NCBI RefSeq assembly: GCF_035994945.1
Contig: NZ_CP108680.1
Span: 43,177-107,176, forward strand
DNA from: Streptomyces sp. NBC_01216
GTDB lineage: Bacteria; Actinomycetota; Actinomycetes; Streptomycetales; Streptomycetaceae
Direction of reading: 5' to 3'
DNA length: 64,000 nt
Part shown: positions 32,881 through 41,441 of the stretch, one piece after another
How positions within the stretch are numbered: position 1 is the stretch's first letter
Layout: every line of letters begins with the position of its first letter
Notes under the pieces: generated by a model
The model's database searches: none
Told to the model about the DNA's origin: nothing
Seen by the model: the letters and a program-made list of their open reading frames with translations, nothing else
Program-made: the position numbers and the translations under genes

Positions 32881-34128
32881 GTGGCCATCACCACAACCAG
32901 ATCTCCCGCGGCCGTCAGCGGCACCCGCACCACCGAGCGCCGGTTCTTCCCGGAGCTCGAGGGAATGCGTGGTGTCGCGGCCATGGGAGTCCTCGTCACA
33001 CACGTCGCGTTCAGCTCCGGCATGGTCGGATTCATGGACAAGGAACCCAACGGGTTCTTCGGCGTCATGCTCCAGCAGTTGCACGTGAGCCTGCCCATCT
33101 TCTTCGTACTCTCCGGCATGCTGCTCTACCGGCCGTTCGCCCTCGCGACGATCGCCGGCACCCGCAAGCCCGAGATCAAGCCCTACTTCTGGCGCCGGGC
33201 GTTGCGCACCATGCCCGCTTACTGGGTGCTGGTCGCCGTCGCGCTCCTCACCCTCAACCGGGAAGCCGTCCACGGCATCTGGCAGGTCGTCCGGCCCGTG
33301 CTGCTGCTGCAGGTCTACCAGCTCGACGCCCGCCTCGTCGGCCAGGGCCTCGAACAGACCTGGACCCTCGCGACCGAGGTCGCCTTCTACGCGGCCCTGC
33401 CCCTGCTCGCCTGGGCGCTCGACAAGCTCGCCGGCCGCTCCGCCGACCCGGGCGTACGCGTCCGCCGCATCCTGTGGGGCCTCAGCCCGCTCGTCGTCAT
33501 CGGCTTCGCCTACGCGGCCTACACCTTCCTGCCCTCCATGGGCGCGTACCCCATCGAGAACGAATGGCCGCCGAAGTGGCTCGGCTTCATCGCCGTCGGC
33601 ATGGGCCTCGCCGCCCTGTCCGCGGGCGCCGACGTCGCCCCGAAGAGCGTTCCGGCGTTCTACCGCTTCGTCCAGCGGAAGCCGGTGTGGTGCTGGGTCA
33701 TCGCCGCCGCGATCTACCTCCTCGCCTGCGTCCGCCCGATCGGCCAGCCCGGCCACGCCGATTACCCGTCGATGGCCGGCGGCATGACCGAGCACCTCCT
33801 CTACACGCTCTTCGGCCTGTTCCTCGTCGCCCCGGTCACCGTCTCCACTCCCTCGCGCTTCGTCGTCGCGGTGATGAGCAACCCGGTGATGCGCTTCCTC
33901 GGCCGCATCTCCTACGGCCTGTACCTGTGGCACATCGCCGTCATCTACTTCTGGCACGGCAGTCTCTTCGAGGCCGGCGGCTTCCTGGAGCTGCTCGGCA
34001 TCACCCTGGCCGGCTCCATCGTCCTCGCCACGGCCAGCTTCTACCTCGTCGAGAGCCCCGCCATGAAGCTGCGCGAGCGCCTCGGCAAGGCATCGGCCAA
34101 GCCCAGCGTCGAGACGATCACTCCGTGA
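32881..34128 (+). CDS. Membrane acyltransferase (acyltransferase 3 / OafA type)
   Basis: 415 residues with about ten predicted membrane helices. The family opening FFPELEGMRGVAAMGVLVTHVAF with its conserved Arg and His is clear, and IFFVLSGMLLYRPFA follows. These integral membrane enzymes O-acylate sugars, macrolides and similar compounds. GTG 32881 fits the box distance; a GGGGG ribosome tract lies 11 bp before it. Its stop overlaps the thioesterase start (GTGA). Together with the similar protein at 40118 it suggests an acyl ester on the product or an immunity step; this is inference. Confidence 0.88.
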   Translation: MAITTTRSPAAVSGTRTTERRFFPELEGMRGVAAMGVLVTHVAFSSGMVGFMDKEPNGFFGVMLQQLHVSLPIFFVLSGMLLYRPFALATIAGTRKPEIKPYFWRRALRTMPAYWVLVAVALLTLNREAVHGIWQVVRPVLLLQVYQLDARLVGQGLEQTWTLATEVAFYAALPLLAWALDKLAGRSADPGVRVRRILWGLSPLVVIGFAYAAYTFLPSMGAYPIENEWPPKWLGFIAVGMGLAALSAGADVAPKSVPAFYRFVQRKPVWCWVIAAAIYLLACVRPIGQPGHADYPSMAGGMTEHLLYTLFGLFLVAPVTVSTPSRFVVAVMSNPVMRFLGRISYGLYLWHIAVIYFWHGSLFEAGGFLELLGITLAGSIVLATASFYLVESPAMKLRERLGKASAKPSVETITP

Positions 34129-34892
34129 GCTGGATCCGCACGCTGCGGACCGCCGCCCCCGGAGCGGTCCGCCTGGTGTGCCTTCCCCACGCGGGCGGCT
34201 CGGCCCACACGTGGCACCCCCTGGCCGAAGCACTCGGACCGGACGTGGAGGTGCTGGCGGCCCAGTACCCGGGCCGCCACGACCGGCTGGCCGAACCCCC
34301 GCTCGGCGACCTGAAGCTGATGGCCGGCCACATCGTCGCCTCACTGCTTCCGCTGCGGGACGCGCCACTCGCCCTCTTCGGACACAGCCTCGGCGCCCTC
34401 CTCGGATACGAGATCGCCGCCCGGCTGCAGGCGACCGGACCCGCCCCCGTCCACCTCTTCGCCTCGTCGATGCTCGCACCCTCACGGCACCGCCACGACG
34501 GGGTGCACCTGCGTGACGACGACGGCATCCTCGCGGAGCTCGACCGGATCAGCGGCACACCGCCCCGCTCCTCCGGCGAAGAGACGCTGCTACGCCTGCT
34601 GCTGCCCGCGATCCGCGGCGACTACCGGGCGTTCGAGACGTACACCGACCCCGGACACGTGCTGTCCTGCCCGGTCACCGTATTCCTGGGCGACGCCGAC
34701 CCGTTGGTACCGGCCGAGGAAGCCCAAGCCTGGGCCGACCACACCACCGGTCCCAGCATCCTGCGGGTGCTGCCCGGCGGCCACTTCTACCTGACCGAGC
34801 CCGGGAACACGGCGGAGATCGCCCGTGCGGTGTCCGGGCAGCTCACGGGCGCCACGGAGCCGGCCCGGCACCCGGTGTCCGCCCAAACCTGA
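34125..34892 (+). CDS. Type II thioesterase
   Basis: 255-residue alpha/beta hydrolase. LVCLPHAGGSAHTWHPLAEAL, the nucleophile elbow GHSLGALLGYEIA, the Asp in FLGDADPLVP and the His in GGHFYL complete the triad. External thioesterases of this kind clear wrong acyl groups from carrier proteins of PKS and NRPS systems, or release intermediates. GTG 34125 overlaps the stop of the acyltransferase gene. It implies carrier-protein chemistry in the pathway. Confidence 0.93.
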   Translation: MSWIRTLRTAAPGAVRLVCLPHAGGSAHTWHPLAEALGPDVEVLAAQYPGRHDRLAEPPLGDLKLMAGHIVASLLPLRDAPLALFGHSLGALLGYEIAARLQATGPAPVHLFASSMLAPSRHRHDGVHLRDDDGILAELDRISGTPPRSSGEETLLRLLLPAIRGDYRAFETYTDPGHVLSCPVTVFLGDADPLVPAEEAQAWADHTTGPSILRVLPGGHFYLTEPGNTAEIARAVSGQLTGATEPARHPVSAQT

Positions 34893-34906
34893 GAAAGGAC
34901 CCGCAC

Positions 34907-36469
34907 ATGACCCACCCGACCACGTCCCCGACGGTCGCCGACCACCTCGCCGCCTTCGCGGCGGCCCCGGACGAGCGGCTGGAGGAGGAGTTCCTCCGCC
35001 TGGCCGGCACGGTCTGGGCGGCCGACGGCCCGGTGGACGGCGCGGCGGACCACACACCGGCCCTCGTGGCGGCGCTCGAAGGCGCCGACGCCCGGCACGC
35101 CGGGCACCTGGCCGTCCTGCTGGGCCTGCTCGCCGAGTCCGAGTACCGTGACCACCCCGCCGGCGACGGCCCCGTCCGCACAGCCGTCCACCAGGGCCTC
35201 GACCACTACCTGGGGCTCCTCACCCACAGCGGTCCCGGAACACCCCTGACCACCGCCCTGCTCTACCTGCTCGCGCACTTCCCCGAGGACCGCGCCCGGA
35301 TCCTCACCGCCGCCAGCGTCGAGGAACTCCTGCTCGACGAGCACGACCTCACGCGCCTCGAACGCGCCCTGCGCGCCCTCGACCCGGACGACCCCGACCT
35401 GGGCCGCTGCTGGCCCTCGCCCGCCGCCTGGAACCTCAACGACGACGAGCGCGGCTTCGACAAGGAGTCCATCAAGGCCCTCTCCTTCGAGCAGATCACC
35501 GCCAACTGGGACAACGACACCCGCACCGTCCTGGCCTACGCCGGCATGAAGGCATACTGGGCCGTCCGCCACGGCGCCGCCGCGGAGACCTCCTACCCCG
35601 CCCCCGGCGCGCCCTCCGCCGACGAGGCCGGCGAACTGGGCCCGCAGTCCTTCGCCCGCCACGCCGACGCCCTGCGCTGCCCCTCCTGCGACGGCCACCT
35701 CGACTACACCGACGGCGTCCGCTGCCCGTCCTGCGCCACCGCCTTCCCCCTCGCCCAGGGCCTCCTCGACCTCTCCCGCGGCGCCACCGGCTCGCAGGCG
35801 TCCGAGCAGGACGACACCGCCGACCTGCTGCAGAAGCTCGCCGCCATGCCGAGCATGGGCGTCTACTACGAGACGGTGCTCCGCCCCGCGTTTCTCCGCA
35901 TCGCCGGAATGAACTGGGACGACGCCGTCACTCCGGCCGACGAGGACGCCTACCTCCTCGCCCACACCCGACCGGTCGACGGCCCCGTACTCGACCTGTG
36001 CGCGGGAGCCGGTCGCTGGACCGCCGTCCTCGAGCAGGCCGTCGGCACCGAGCGGCTCATCGCCCAGGACCTCGGCCTGCCCATGCTCACCGCCCTGCGC
36101 CGCGCCCTGCCCGAGGTGCCCGCCATCGTCGCCAGCGCCCTCACGCTGCCCTACGGCGACGCCACCTTCGGCGCGGTCAACTGCTGGAACGCCCTGCAGG
36201 CGTTCCCGGAGCAGGCCGACATCGCCATCGCCGAGATAGGCCGGGTCCTCAAGCCCGGAGGCACCTTCACCCTGCTGACCTTCCGCTGGGCCGACGACCC
36301 GGTCGACCGCTATTTCCAGGGCTCCCACTTCTTCCCGAGCCGCCCCGCCGGGATGCTCCTCTTCGAACTCGACGAGATCCGGAAGTGGCTCACCGACGCC
36401 GGCCTGACGGTACGTGAGCAGTCCGGCACCGGCTCCTTCGTCTTCATCACCGCGGAGCGCACGGCATAG
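34907..36469 (+). CDS. SAM-dependent methyltransferase with N-terminal helical and zinc-ribbon domains
   Basis: 520 residues in three parts. An N-terminal helical region (1-250) of unknown role contains DADARHAGHLAVLLGLL. A short zinc-ribbon has two CPSC pairs about residues 263 and 278 (Trm112/UPF0434-like). A C-terminal class I methyltransferase has VLDLCAGAGRWT, SALTLPYGDATFGAVNCWNAL and EIGRVLKPGGTFTLL. The three-part layout is larger than normal small-molecule methyltransferases (~250-350). ATG follows AAAGGA. It could methylate a carboxylate, hydroxyl or carbon of the product; the target is unknown. Confidence 0.88.
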   Translation: MTHPTTSPTVADHLAAFAAAPDERLEEEFLRLAGTVWAADGPVDGAADHTPALVAALEGADARHAGHLAVLLGLLAESEYRDHPAGDGPVRTAVHQGLDHYLGLLTHSGPGTPLTTALLYLLAHFPEDRARILTAASVEELLLDEHDLTRLERALRALDPDDPDLGRCWPSPAAWNLNDDERGFDKESIKALSFEQITANWDNDTRTVLAYAGMKAYWAVRHGAAAETSYPAPGAPSADEAGELGPQSFARHADALRCPSCDGHLDYTDGVRCPSCATAFPLAQGLLDLSRGATGSQASEQDDTADLLQKLAAMPSMGVYYETVLRPAFLRIAGMNWDDAVTPADEDAYLLAHTRPVDGPVLDLCAGAGRWTAVLEQAVGTERLIAQDLGLPMLTALRRALPEVPAIVASALTLPYGDATFGAVNCWNALQAFPEQADIAIAEIGRVLKPGGTFTLLTFRWADDPVDRYFQGSHFFPSRPAGMLLFELDEIRKWLTDAGLTVREQSGTGSFVFITAERTA

Positions 36470-36560
36470 CGCAGCCCTCCCACGACACGGCCGGCCCGCA
36501 CCCTCGCCCAGGGAGGCGGACCGGCCGTTCCCTTACCCACCACCTGCGGAGGAACCACCC

Positions 36561-37946
36561 ATGACCACCGTCGACGAGCACTCCGCGGACCTCACGCGGC
36601 ACGGGGAGGCGGCCTACGAGGCGGCCACCCGGGTGTTCAACCTCTTCGCCCCCGTGACCCCCGCCGCGGCCGTCACCGCACGCTCCACCGAGGAGATCCG
36701 CGCCGCGATCGCACACGCCCGCGCCCACGGCCTGGGCGTGCGGGTACACACGACCGGCCACGCCTCCGCGACCGCCCGCCCGATGGAGGACGCGCTGCTC
36801 ATCCGTACCGAACCGGACGGCGAGGTCGCGGTGGACCCGAGGCGCCGCATCGCCCGGATCCCCGCCGGTACCCGGTGGGGCGCCGTCGTGGAGGCCGCCG
36901 CCCCGCACGGCCTCGCCGCCCCCCACGGCTCCTCGCCGACCGTCGGCGCCGTCGGCTACCTGCTGGGCGGCGGACTGAGCATGTACGCCCGCCACACCGG
37001 CCTGGCCGTCAACAGCGTCCGCGCGGTCGAACTCGTCACCGCCGACGGCGGACAACGCCGGGTCGACGCGTACAGCGACCCGGAGCTCTTCTGGGCGCTC
37101 CGCGGCGGCGGTGGCGGATTCGGCGTCGTCACCGCCGTCGAGGTCGCCCTCTTCCCGGTGACGGGCGTCATCACCGGAGCCGCCTTCTGGCCGGCCGCGC
37201 AGGCCGCCCGGCTCCTGCCCCGGTGGCGGGCCTGGACCGAACGGGCCCCCCGCGAGGCGACCACGTCCGTCCGGGTGATGAACCTGCCCAAGCTCCCCGA
37301 GGTGCCCGAGATCCTCAGCGCCGGCCCCGTCCTGTGCCTGGACGGTGTCGTCGTCGCCCCGGGCGACGAGGACACCGCCAGGGCCCGACGGCAGGCCGAC
37401 GAACTGCTCGCCCCGCTGCGCGCCGTCGCCGACCCGCTGATGGACACCTGGCACGAGGCGGGCCCGCTCGCCGTACCCGAGACGCACATGGACCCGCCCG
37501 AGCCGGTCCCCGTCCTCGGCGACCACCTGCTCCTGCGCGAACTCGGCGACGACGGCGTCGCCGAGTTCCTGCGCGCCACCGTGGACCGTCCCCGCTCCGC
37601 ACTCACCGTCGCCGAGCTGCGCCAGCTCGGCGGCGGCCTGAGCGCCCCGGTACCCGGCGCCGGCGCCCTCGGACACCTGGACGCGCGCTTCGCCTACTCC
37701 GGCGCCGGAGTACCGGGATTCGGCGGCACGGAGGAGGAGATCCGCGCCCACTGCGCCGAGGTACGCCGGGCGCTGAGCCCCTGGGACACCGGCCGGACCG
37801 CCCCCACGTTCGTCGCGAGCCTCGACCAGCCCCAGGGGCACCTCGACGCCGACGCCGTCCTCGCCGCCGACCGGGTGCGCACGCGGGTCGACCCCGAGGG
37901 CCTGTTCCGCGGCGACATCGCTCCCGGCTGTTCCGCCGCCCGCTGA
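36561..37946 (+). CDS. FAD-binding oxidase (VAO fold), single covalent His type
   Basis: 461 residues. The PCMH FAD domain is seen in VHTTGHASATA (His67, expected 8-alpha link) and GTRWGAVVEAAAPHGLAAPHGSSPTVGAVGYLLGGGLS. The position of the second covalent residue is Ser (GSSP) where bicovalent enzymes have Cys. FWALRGGGGGFGVVTAVE and the short C-terminus VRTRVDPEGLFRGD fit the family. ATG 36561 has GGAGG nine bases before it. Last gene of the operon from 32881. Probably an alcohol or amine oxidase acting on the pathway product; no substrate can be named. Confidence 0.9.
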   Translation: MTTVDEHSADLTRHGEAAYEAATRVFNLFAPVTPAAAVTARSTEEIRAAIAHARAHGLGVRVHTTGHASATARPMEDALLIRTEPDGEVAVDPRRRIARIPAGTRWGAVVEAAAPHGLAAPHGSSPTVGAVGYLLGGGLSMYARHTGLAVNSVRAVELVTADGGQRRVDAYSDPELFWALRGGGGGFGVVTAVEVALFPVTGVITGAAFWPAAQAARLLPRWRAWTERAPREATTSVRVMNLPKLPEVPEILSAGPVLCLDGVVVAPGDEDTARARRQADELLAPLRAVADPLMDTWHEAGPLAVPETHMDPPEPVPVLGDHLLLRELGDDGVAEFLRATVDRPRSALTVAELRQLGGGLSAPVPGAGALGHLDARFAYSGAGVPGFGGTEEEIRAHCAEVRRALSPWDTGRTAPTFVASLDQPQGHLDADAVLAADRVRTRVDPEGLFRGDIAPGCSAAR

Positions 37947-37958
37947 CCCCGTCCGACC

Positions 37959-38005
37959 TACGACGAAGGGCCGGCGGATGGTCACACCCGCCGGCTCGCG
38001 TCGTA
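37959..38005. terminator. Two-part hairpin between convergent operons
   Basis: Outer arms TACGACG/CGTCGTA and inner arms GCCGGCGG/CCGCCGGC. Confidence 0.75.
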
Positions 38006-38015
38006 CGCCCACGGC

Positions 38016-38774
38016 TCAGGTTCGGGAACGGCGACCGCCGTACACCCGGTCCTGCCCGCGTCGCGCGGTCCGCTCGATCCACCAGTGGACGAGGAGAAGG
38101 TTGCCGACCCAGCCGACCCAGCGGGCCGCCTCCGAGATGTACGTGACGTCGATGGCGGCCGGCAGGCTGAAGAGCGTCATGCCGATGACGAAGCCCCAGA
38201 CGGTCTGGCCCCAGACGATCGCGAAGCTGTACAGCATCCAGCGGCGGTGCTCGGCGTACCGCCCCTGCCGTGCCCGGACCCAACCGACCACCGAGGTCAC
38301 CGCCCACAGGATCCCCGACATCAGCACGGCCACACTGCCCGGCTTGAAGGCGACCGGGAACATGGCCAGCGCCAGCAGCGCCGACGGCAGCGCCCCGCCG
38401 AACACGTAGAGATGACCGCTCCAGCGGTGCACCACCGGATGCTTGCGGCGCAACCACGGCCAGAGCTGGAGGACCAGCGTCACCATCGTCACGGCACCGG
38501 TCAGCACGTGCGCGGCCAGGATCGTGTAGTGCAGGGGGAACTGCAGGGCGATGTGCGTGCGGGACGGGTCCAGCGTCAGGTACGGCGGAAGCTGGTACAG
38601 CAGGTAGGCAGCGGCGGCCACGGCCAGCGGGACGATGTAGTTGCGGCCGAACCAGCCCCGGCGGACCGGGCGACCGCTCCGCGCGGACGATCCGGCCGCC
38701 GGACCGTCCGTGCGGACCGGGGGGGCTCCTTCGGCCGGGGAGAGGGGTCTTTCTGCGCTCTGGGTCTGAGTCAA
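38016..38774 (-). CDS. DUF2306-type membrane protein
   Basis: 252 residues with about seven membrane helices after a ~45-residue Ser/Pro/Arg-rich cytoplasmic tail. The HVLTGAVTMVTLVLQLWPWLRRKHPVVHRWSGHLYVFGG and YAEHRRWMLYSFAIVWGQTVWGF segments with conserved His and Arg mark the family. The start was placed at TTG 38774 (MTQTQSAERP) behind GGGAG; it is not certain. Follows the DUF2855 gene by 44 bp. Function of the family is unknown; membrane redox or transport roles have been suggested. Confidence 0.75.
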   Translation of the reverse strand: MTQTQSAERPLSPAEGAPPVRTDGPAAGSSARSGRPVRRGWFGRNYIVPLAVAAAAYLLYQLPPYLTLDPSRTHIALQFPLHYTILAAHVLTGAVTMVTLVLQLWPWLRRKHPVVHRWSGHLYVFGGALPSALLALAMFPVAFKPGSVAVLMSGILWAVTSVVGWVRARQGRYAEHRRWMLYSFAIVWGQTVWGFVIGMTLFSLPAAIDVTYISEAARWVGWVGNLLLVHWWIERTARRGQDRVYGGRRSRT

Positions 38775-38818
38775 GGTGCGGCGCTCCCGTTCGGGGGACG
38801 GATGACGGAAGAGACGGA

Positions 38819-39889
38819 TCAGCGCGGGGCGACCACGGTGCCCGTGTGCGCGGGGAGGTCGCCGGCGATCAGCGACCGGTATGTGTCGACGAGGGCTTCG
38901 GGGCCGGATCGCCGGGTGACGGAGAGCCACGACCGGGCGTCCTTGACGAGGGCGTCCTCGGCCCGCTGGTAGCGGGTCCGATAGGAGTCCTCGCCGTCCT
39001 TCTCGATGAGCCGCTGCTCCTCGGACGGCGTGAAGAAGATCCACGGCTCGGGATCGGTCAGTCCCTCCGGCGGTTCGATCTCGGCGCCGGGGTGGGTGTA
39101 GCCCACGAGCAGCGCGTCCTTCAGCGCGGAGCCGAACCGTTCGTACAGGGAGAACAACCGCCCTGCCTGGCCGGTGAAGTCGACGAGCACGACGGACTCG
39201 GGGACCTCGCCCCCGGCCGGATCGTCGTAGGTGGTCACCGTGTCGTAGTGGCCCAGGCCCCGGACGAAGCCGAGGTTGCCCGGGGAGGTCACCCCGATGG
39301 TGGTGATGCCTTCCTGACGGGACAGCAGAGCGGCCAGGCCCACGGCGGTCTTGCTGGAGGCGCTGGTGATCAGGACGGTGGTCGCGGGGTGCTCGCGGAC
39401 GAGGAACTCGGCGAGGTTGAAGGATGCCGGGTACAGCGGCCTGAGCAGCAGGCGGTGGTCGTCAGGCGCGTCGTGCTCCTCGGCGCGCAGGTAGCCGCGG
39501 TACCACGGATGCAGATAGTCGCGCTCGGGCGCGACGTCGGCGAAGCCCCGCTCGGTCGGCTCGGCCACGAGGGTGACGTGCGTCGACAGGGGCAGGAAGC
39601 CGAAGTAGCGGGTCCCGACGGCGATCCCGGGGTGGCGCGATTCCTCGACCCGGGCATAGCCCCAGCTCGGGACGCGACCGTAGCCCTCCGGGCCGGCGAA
39701 GGCGTCGAAGAAGGGCAGTTCGGACTCGCCCAGACGGGCATAGGTGGCCGTGATGGCGGTCAGGGCGAATCTCTCGGCCGCCAGGCGCACTTCACCCGGA
39801 CGCAGCGGGGCCACGGGAGCCTGCCGTACCTCGGCCGCCGTGAGATCGTCCCGTCGGACCATCAGATCCCAGGTGTCCTGAACAGGCAC
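38819..39889 (-). CDS. DUF2855 (MDR-like) protein
   Basis: 356 residues resembling medium-chain reductases in outline: LRPGEVRLAAERFALTAITATYARLG, GYARVEESRHPGIAVGTRYFGFLP, then a Rossmann-like half with VLITSASSKTAVGLAALL and VGYTHPGAE. No zinc site is seen. The GTG at 39889 has GGGAGG six bases before it. Under box M5 with the downstream membrane protein. DUF2855 proteins recur near polyketide and fatty-acid genes, but none has a firm function that I can state. An enoyl- or keto-reductase role is possible. Confidence 0.82.
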   Translation of the reverse strand: MPVQDTWDLMVRRDDLTAAEVRQAPVAPLRPGEVRLAAERFALTAITATYARLGESELPFFDAFAGPEGYGRVPSWGYARVEESRHPGIAVGTRYFGFLPLSTHVTLVAEPTERGFADVAPERDYLHPWYRGYLRAEEHDAPDDHRLLLRPLYPASFNLAEFLVREHPATTVLITSASSKTAVGLAALLSRQEGITTIGVTSPGNLGFVRGLGHYDTVTTYDDPAGGEVPESVVLVDFTGQAGRLFSLYERFGSALKDALLVGYTHPGAEIEPPEGLTDPEPWIFFTPSEEQRLIEKDGEDSYRTRYQRAEDALVKDARSWLSVTRRSGPEALVDTYRSLIAGDLPAHTGTVVAPR

Positions 39890-39969
39890 GTCCGCCTCCC
39901 CATCGTCATCGCCGCGGCGGCCCCGGTTCGGCTCGCCCGGGCCATGGTCGACGTGGGGCCGCGCGGGAC

Positions 39970-39985
39970 GCATCTCCTGGAGTGC
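39970..39985 (-). promoter_or_regulatory. Cluster box M5
   Basis: GCACTCCAGGAGATGC on the minus strand, 81 bp before the start at 39889. Divergent pair with box P6. Confidence 0.7.
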
Positions 39986-40032
39986 GGTCGTGGCCCGGTT
40001 CCGGCCCGCCGGGCGGCCGGACCAGGAATCAG

Positions 40033-40048
40033 GCAATCTCGAAGATGC
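40033..40048 (+). promoter_or_regulatory. Cluster box P6
   Basis: GCAATCTCGAAGATGC within the wider palindrome AGGCAATC...GATGCCT, 70 bp before the acyltransferase start. A TTGACA lies about 15 bp downstream and may be a -35 element. Confidence 0.8.
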
Positions 40049-40117
40049 CTGCAGGAAAGGGGAGTTGACACCCTCGCGAGGATCTGATCCGGCCAGACGC
40101 ACGGGAAAGCGAGCCCC

Positions 40118-41323
40118 ATGACAGACCGACCGACGAGATCCAGGAGCGGCACCGCCACAGCGCCGTCCCGGCTTCCCGCGCTGACCGGGATGCGGTTCAT
40201 CGCCGCCGCGCTGGTCTTCTTCTTCCACTCCAACTACGAGGGCTTCTTCGCCGACCCGGACAGCGCGTCCGTCTACAAGTCGATCGTCTACCAGGGCGGC
40301 TGGACCGGCGTCGGGTTCTTCTTCATCCTCAGCGGTTTCGTCCTCGCCTGGTCGGCACGTGCCGACGACACCGCCCCGGCCTTCCTGCGTCGCCGTTTCT
40401 TCAAGATCTACCCGCTCCACCTGATCACGTTCATCGTCGCGGCGGTGCTGCTGGTCCAGGTGGCCGGAATGCCCTTCGACGGCGGGACCGCGCTGCTCCA
40501 GGTCTTCCTGCTGCAGTCCTGGTCCCCGGACATCTTCGTCCGCGGCAGCTTCAACGGCGTGGCCTGGTCACTCTCCTGCGAACTGCTCTTCTACGCGCTC
40601 TTCCCGCTCCTGCTGCGGCTGATCAACCGCATCCGGCCCGAGCGGCTGTGGGCGGCGGCCGGTGCCGTGGTGGCCCTCGTCTTCGCCGTGCCGTTCTTCG
40701 CCCGGTTCCTGCCGGACCAGTCGTTGATCCCGATGGTGGACATCAACTCCGCGGAGATGTGGTTCGTCTACCAGTTCCCGGCGACCCGGCTCCTCGACTT
40801 CGTCTTCGGGATCATCCTGGCGCGCGTCGTCGCCGAAGGACGCCGCCTGCCGCTCGGCTTCGGTGGTGCGCTGCTCCTCACGGTCGCCGCGTACGTCGTC
40901 GCCCCGTACTTCCCGCCCTCCCACCACCTGGTGGCGATCATGCTCGTTCCGCTCGGCCTGCTCATCGCCGCCGCCGCCCGCGCGGACACGGAAGGCCGCC
41001 GCACCTGGTTCTCCGGCCGGGGCATGGTCTGGCTGGGTGAGGTGTCCTTCGCCTTCTACCTCACCCACCAGCTCGTCCTCGGATACGGCCACCGCCTCCT
41101 GGGCTTCGGCGAGAGCTGGGGCACCCCGAGGGCCCTCGGCACACTCGCCCTGCTGTTCGCCGCGACCCTGCTGGTGTCGTGGCTGCTCTTCACCCTGGTC
41201 GAGCGCCCCGTGATGCGGCGCTTCGGTACCTCCCGCCGTCGTGCCGCCCGCGTGGCCCGGCCGGCCCCGGCGCACGCCGTCGAGGACACGCCGGACCGGA
41301 AGCGGGAGCCGTCCCTGCTCTGA
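40118..41323 (+). CDS. Second membrane acyltransferase (acyltransferase 3)
   Basis: 401 residues with about ten membrane helices. LPALTGMRFIAAALVFFFHSNYEG carries the family Arg and His, GWTGVGFFFILSGFVLAWS and SFNGVAWSLSCELLFYALFP follow, and the tail is a basic, cytoplasmic RRFGTSRRRAARVARP. It is only distantly similar to the protein at 32881, so not a recent copy. Monocistronic, with its own box; the gene end lies inside a 16-bp tandem repeat. Likely O-acylation of the product or an envelope sugar. Confidence 0.88.
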   Translation: MTDRPTRSRSGTATAPSRLPALTGMRFIAAALVFFFHSNYEGFFADPDSASVYKSIVYQGGWTGVGFFFILSGFVLAWSARADDTAPAFLRRRFFKIYPLHLITFIVAAVLLVQVAGMPFDGGTALLQVFLLQSWSPDIFVRGSFNGVAWSLSCELLFYALFPLLLRLINRIRPERLWAAAGAVVALVFAVPFFARFLPDQSLIPMVDINSAEMWFVYQFPATRLLDFVFGIILARVVAEGRRLPLGFGGALLLTVAAYVVAPYFPPSHHLVAIMLVPLGLLIAAAARADTEGRRTWFSGRGMVWLGEVSFAFYLTHQLVLGYGHRLLGFGESWGTPRALGTLALLFAATLLVSWLLFTLVERPVMRRFGTSRRRAARVARPAPAHAVEDTPDRKREPSLL

Positions 41324-41371
41324 CCTGTCCCTGCTCTGACCTGTCCCTGTTCCGGCCTGTCCCTGCTCCGG
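41311..41371 (+). repeat. 16-bp tandem repeat, ~3.8 copies
   Basis: Units start GTCCCTGCTCTGACCT; the first two are identical, the third and fourth have a few changes. The stop codon of the acyltransferase (41321-41323) is in unit 1. Confidence 0.85.
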
Positions 41372-41385
41372 GCCCGTTCCGGTGG

Positions 41386-41427
41386 ACGAAGCGCCCGGCC
41401 ACGCACGCGCGTGGCCGGGCGCTTCGT
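41386..41427. terminator. Strong hairpin terminator
   Basis: Perfect 19-bp arms starting ACGAAGCGCCCGGCCACGC, loop ACGC, between the convergent acyltransferase and MFS genes. Confidence 0.9.
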
Positions 41428-41441
41428 GTCGTGTGGGGGCG

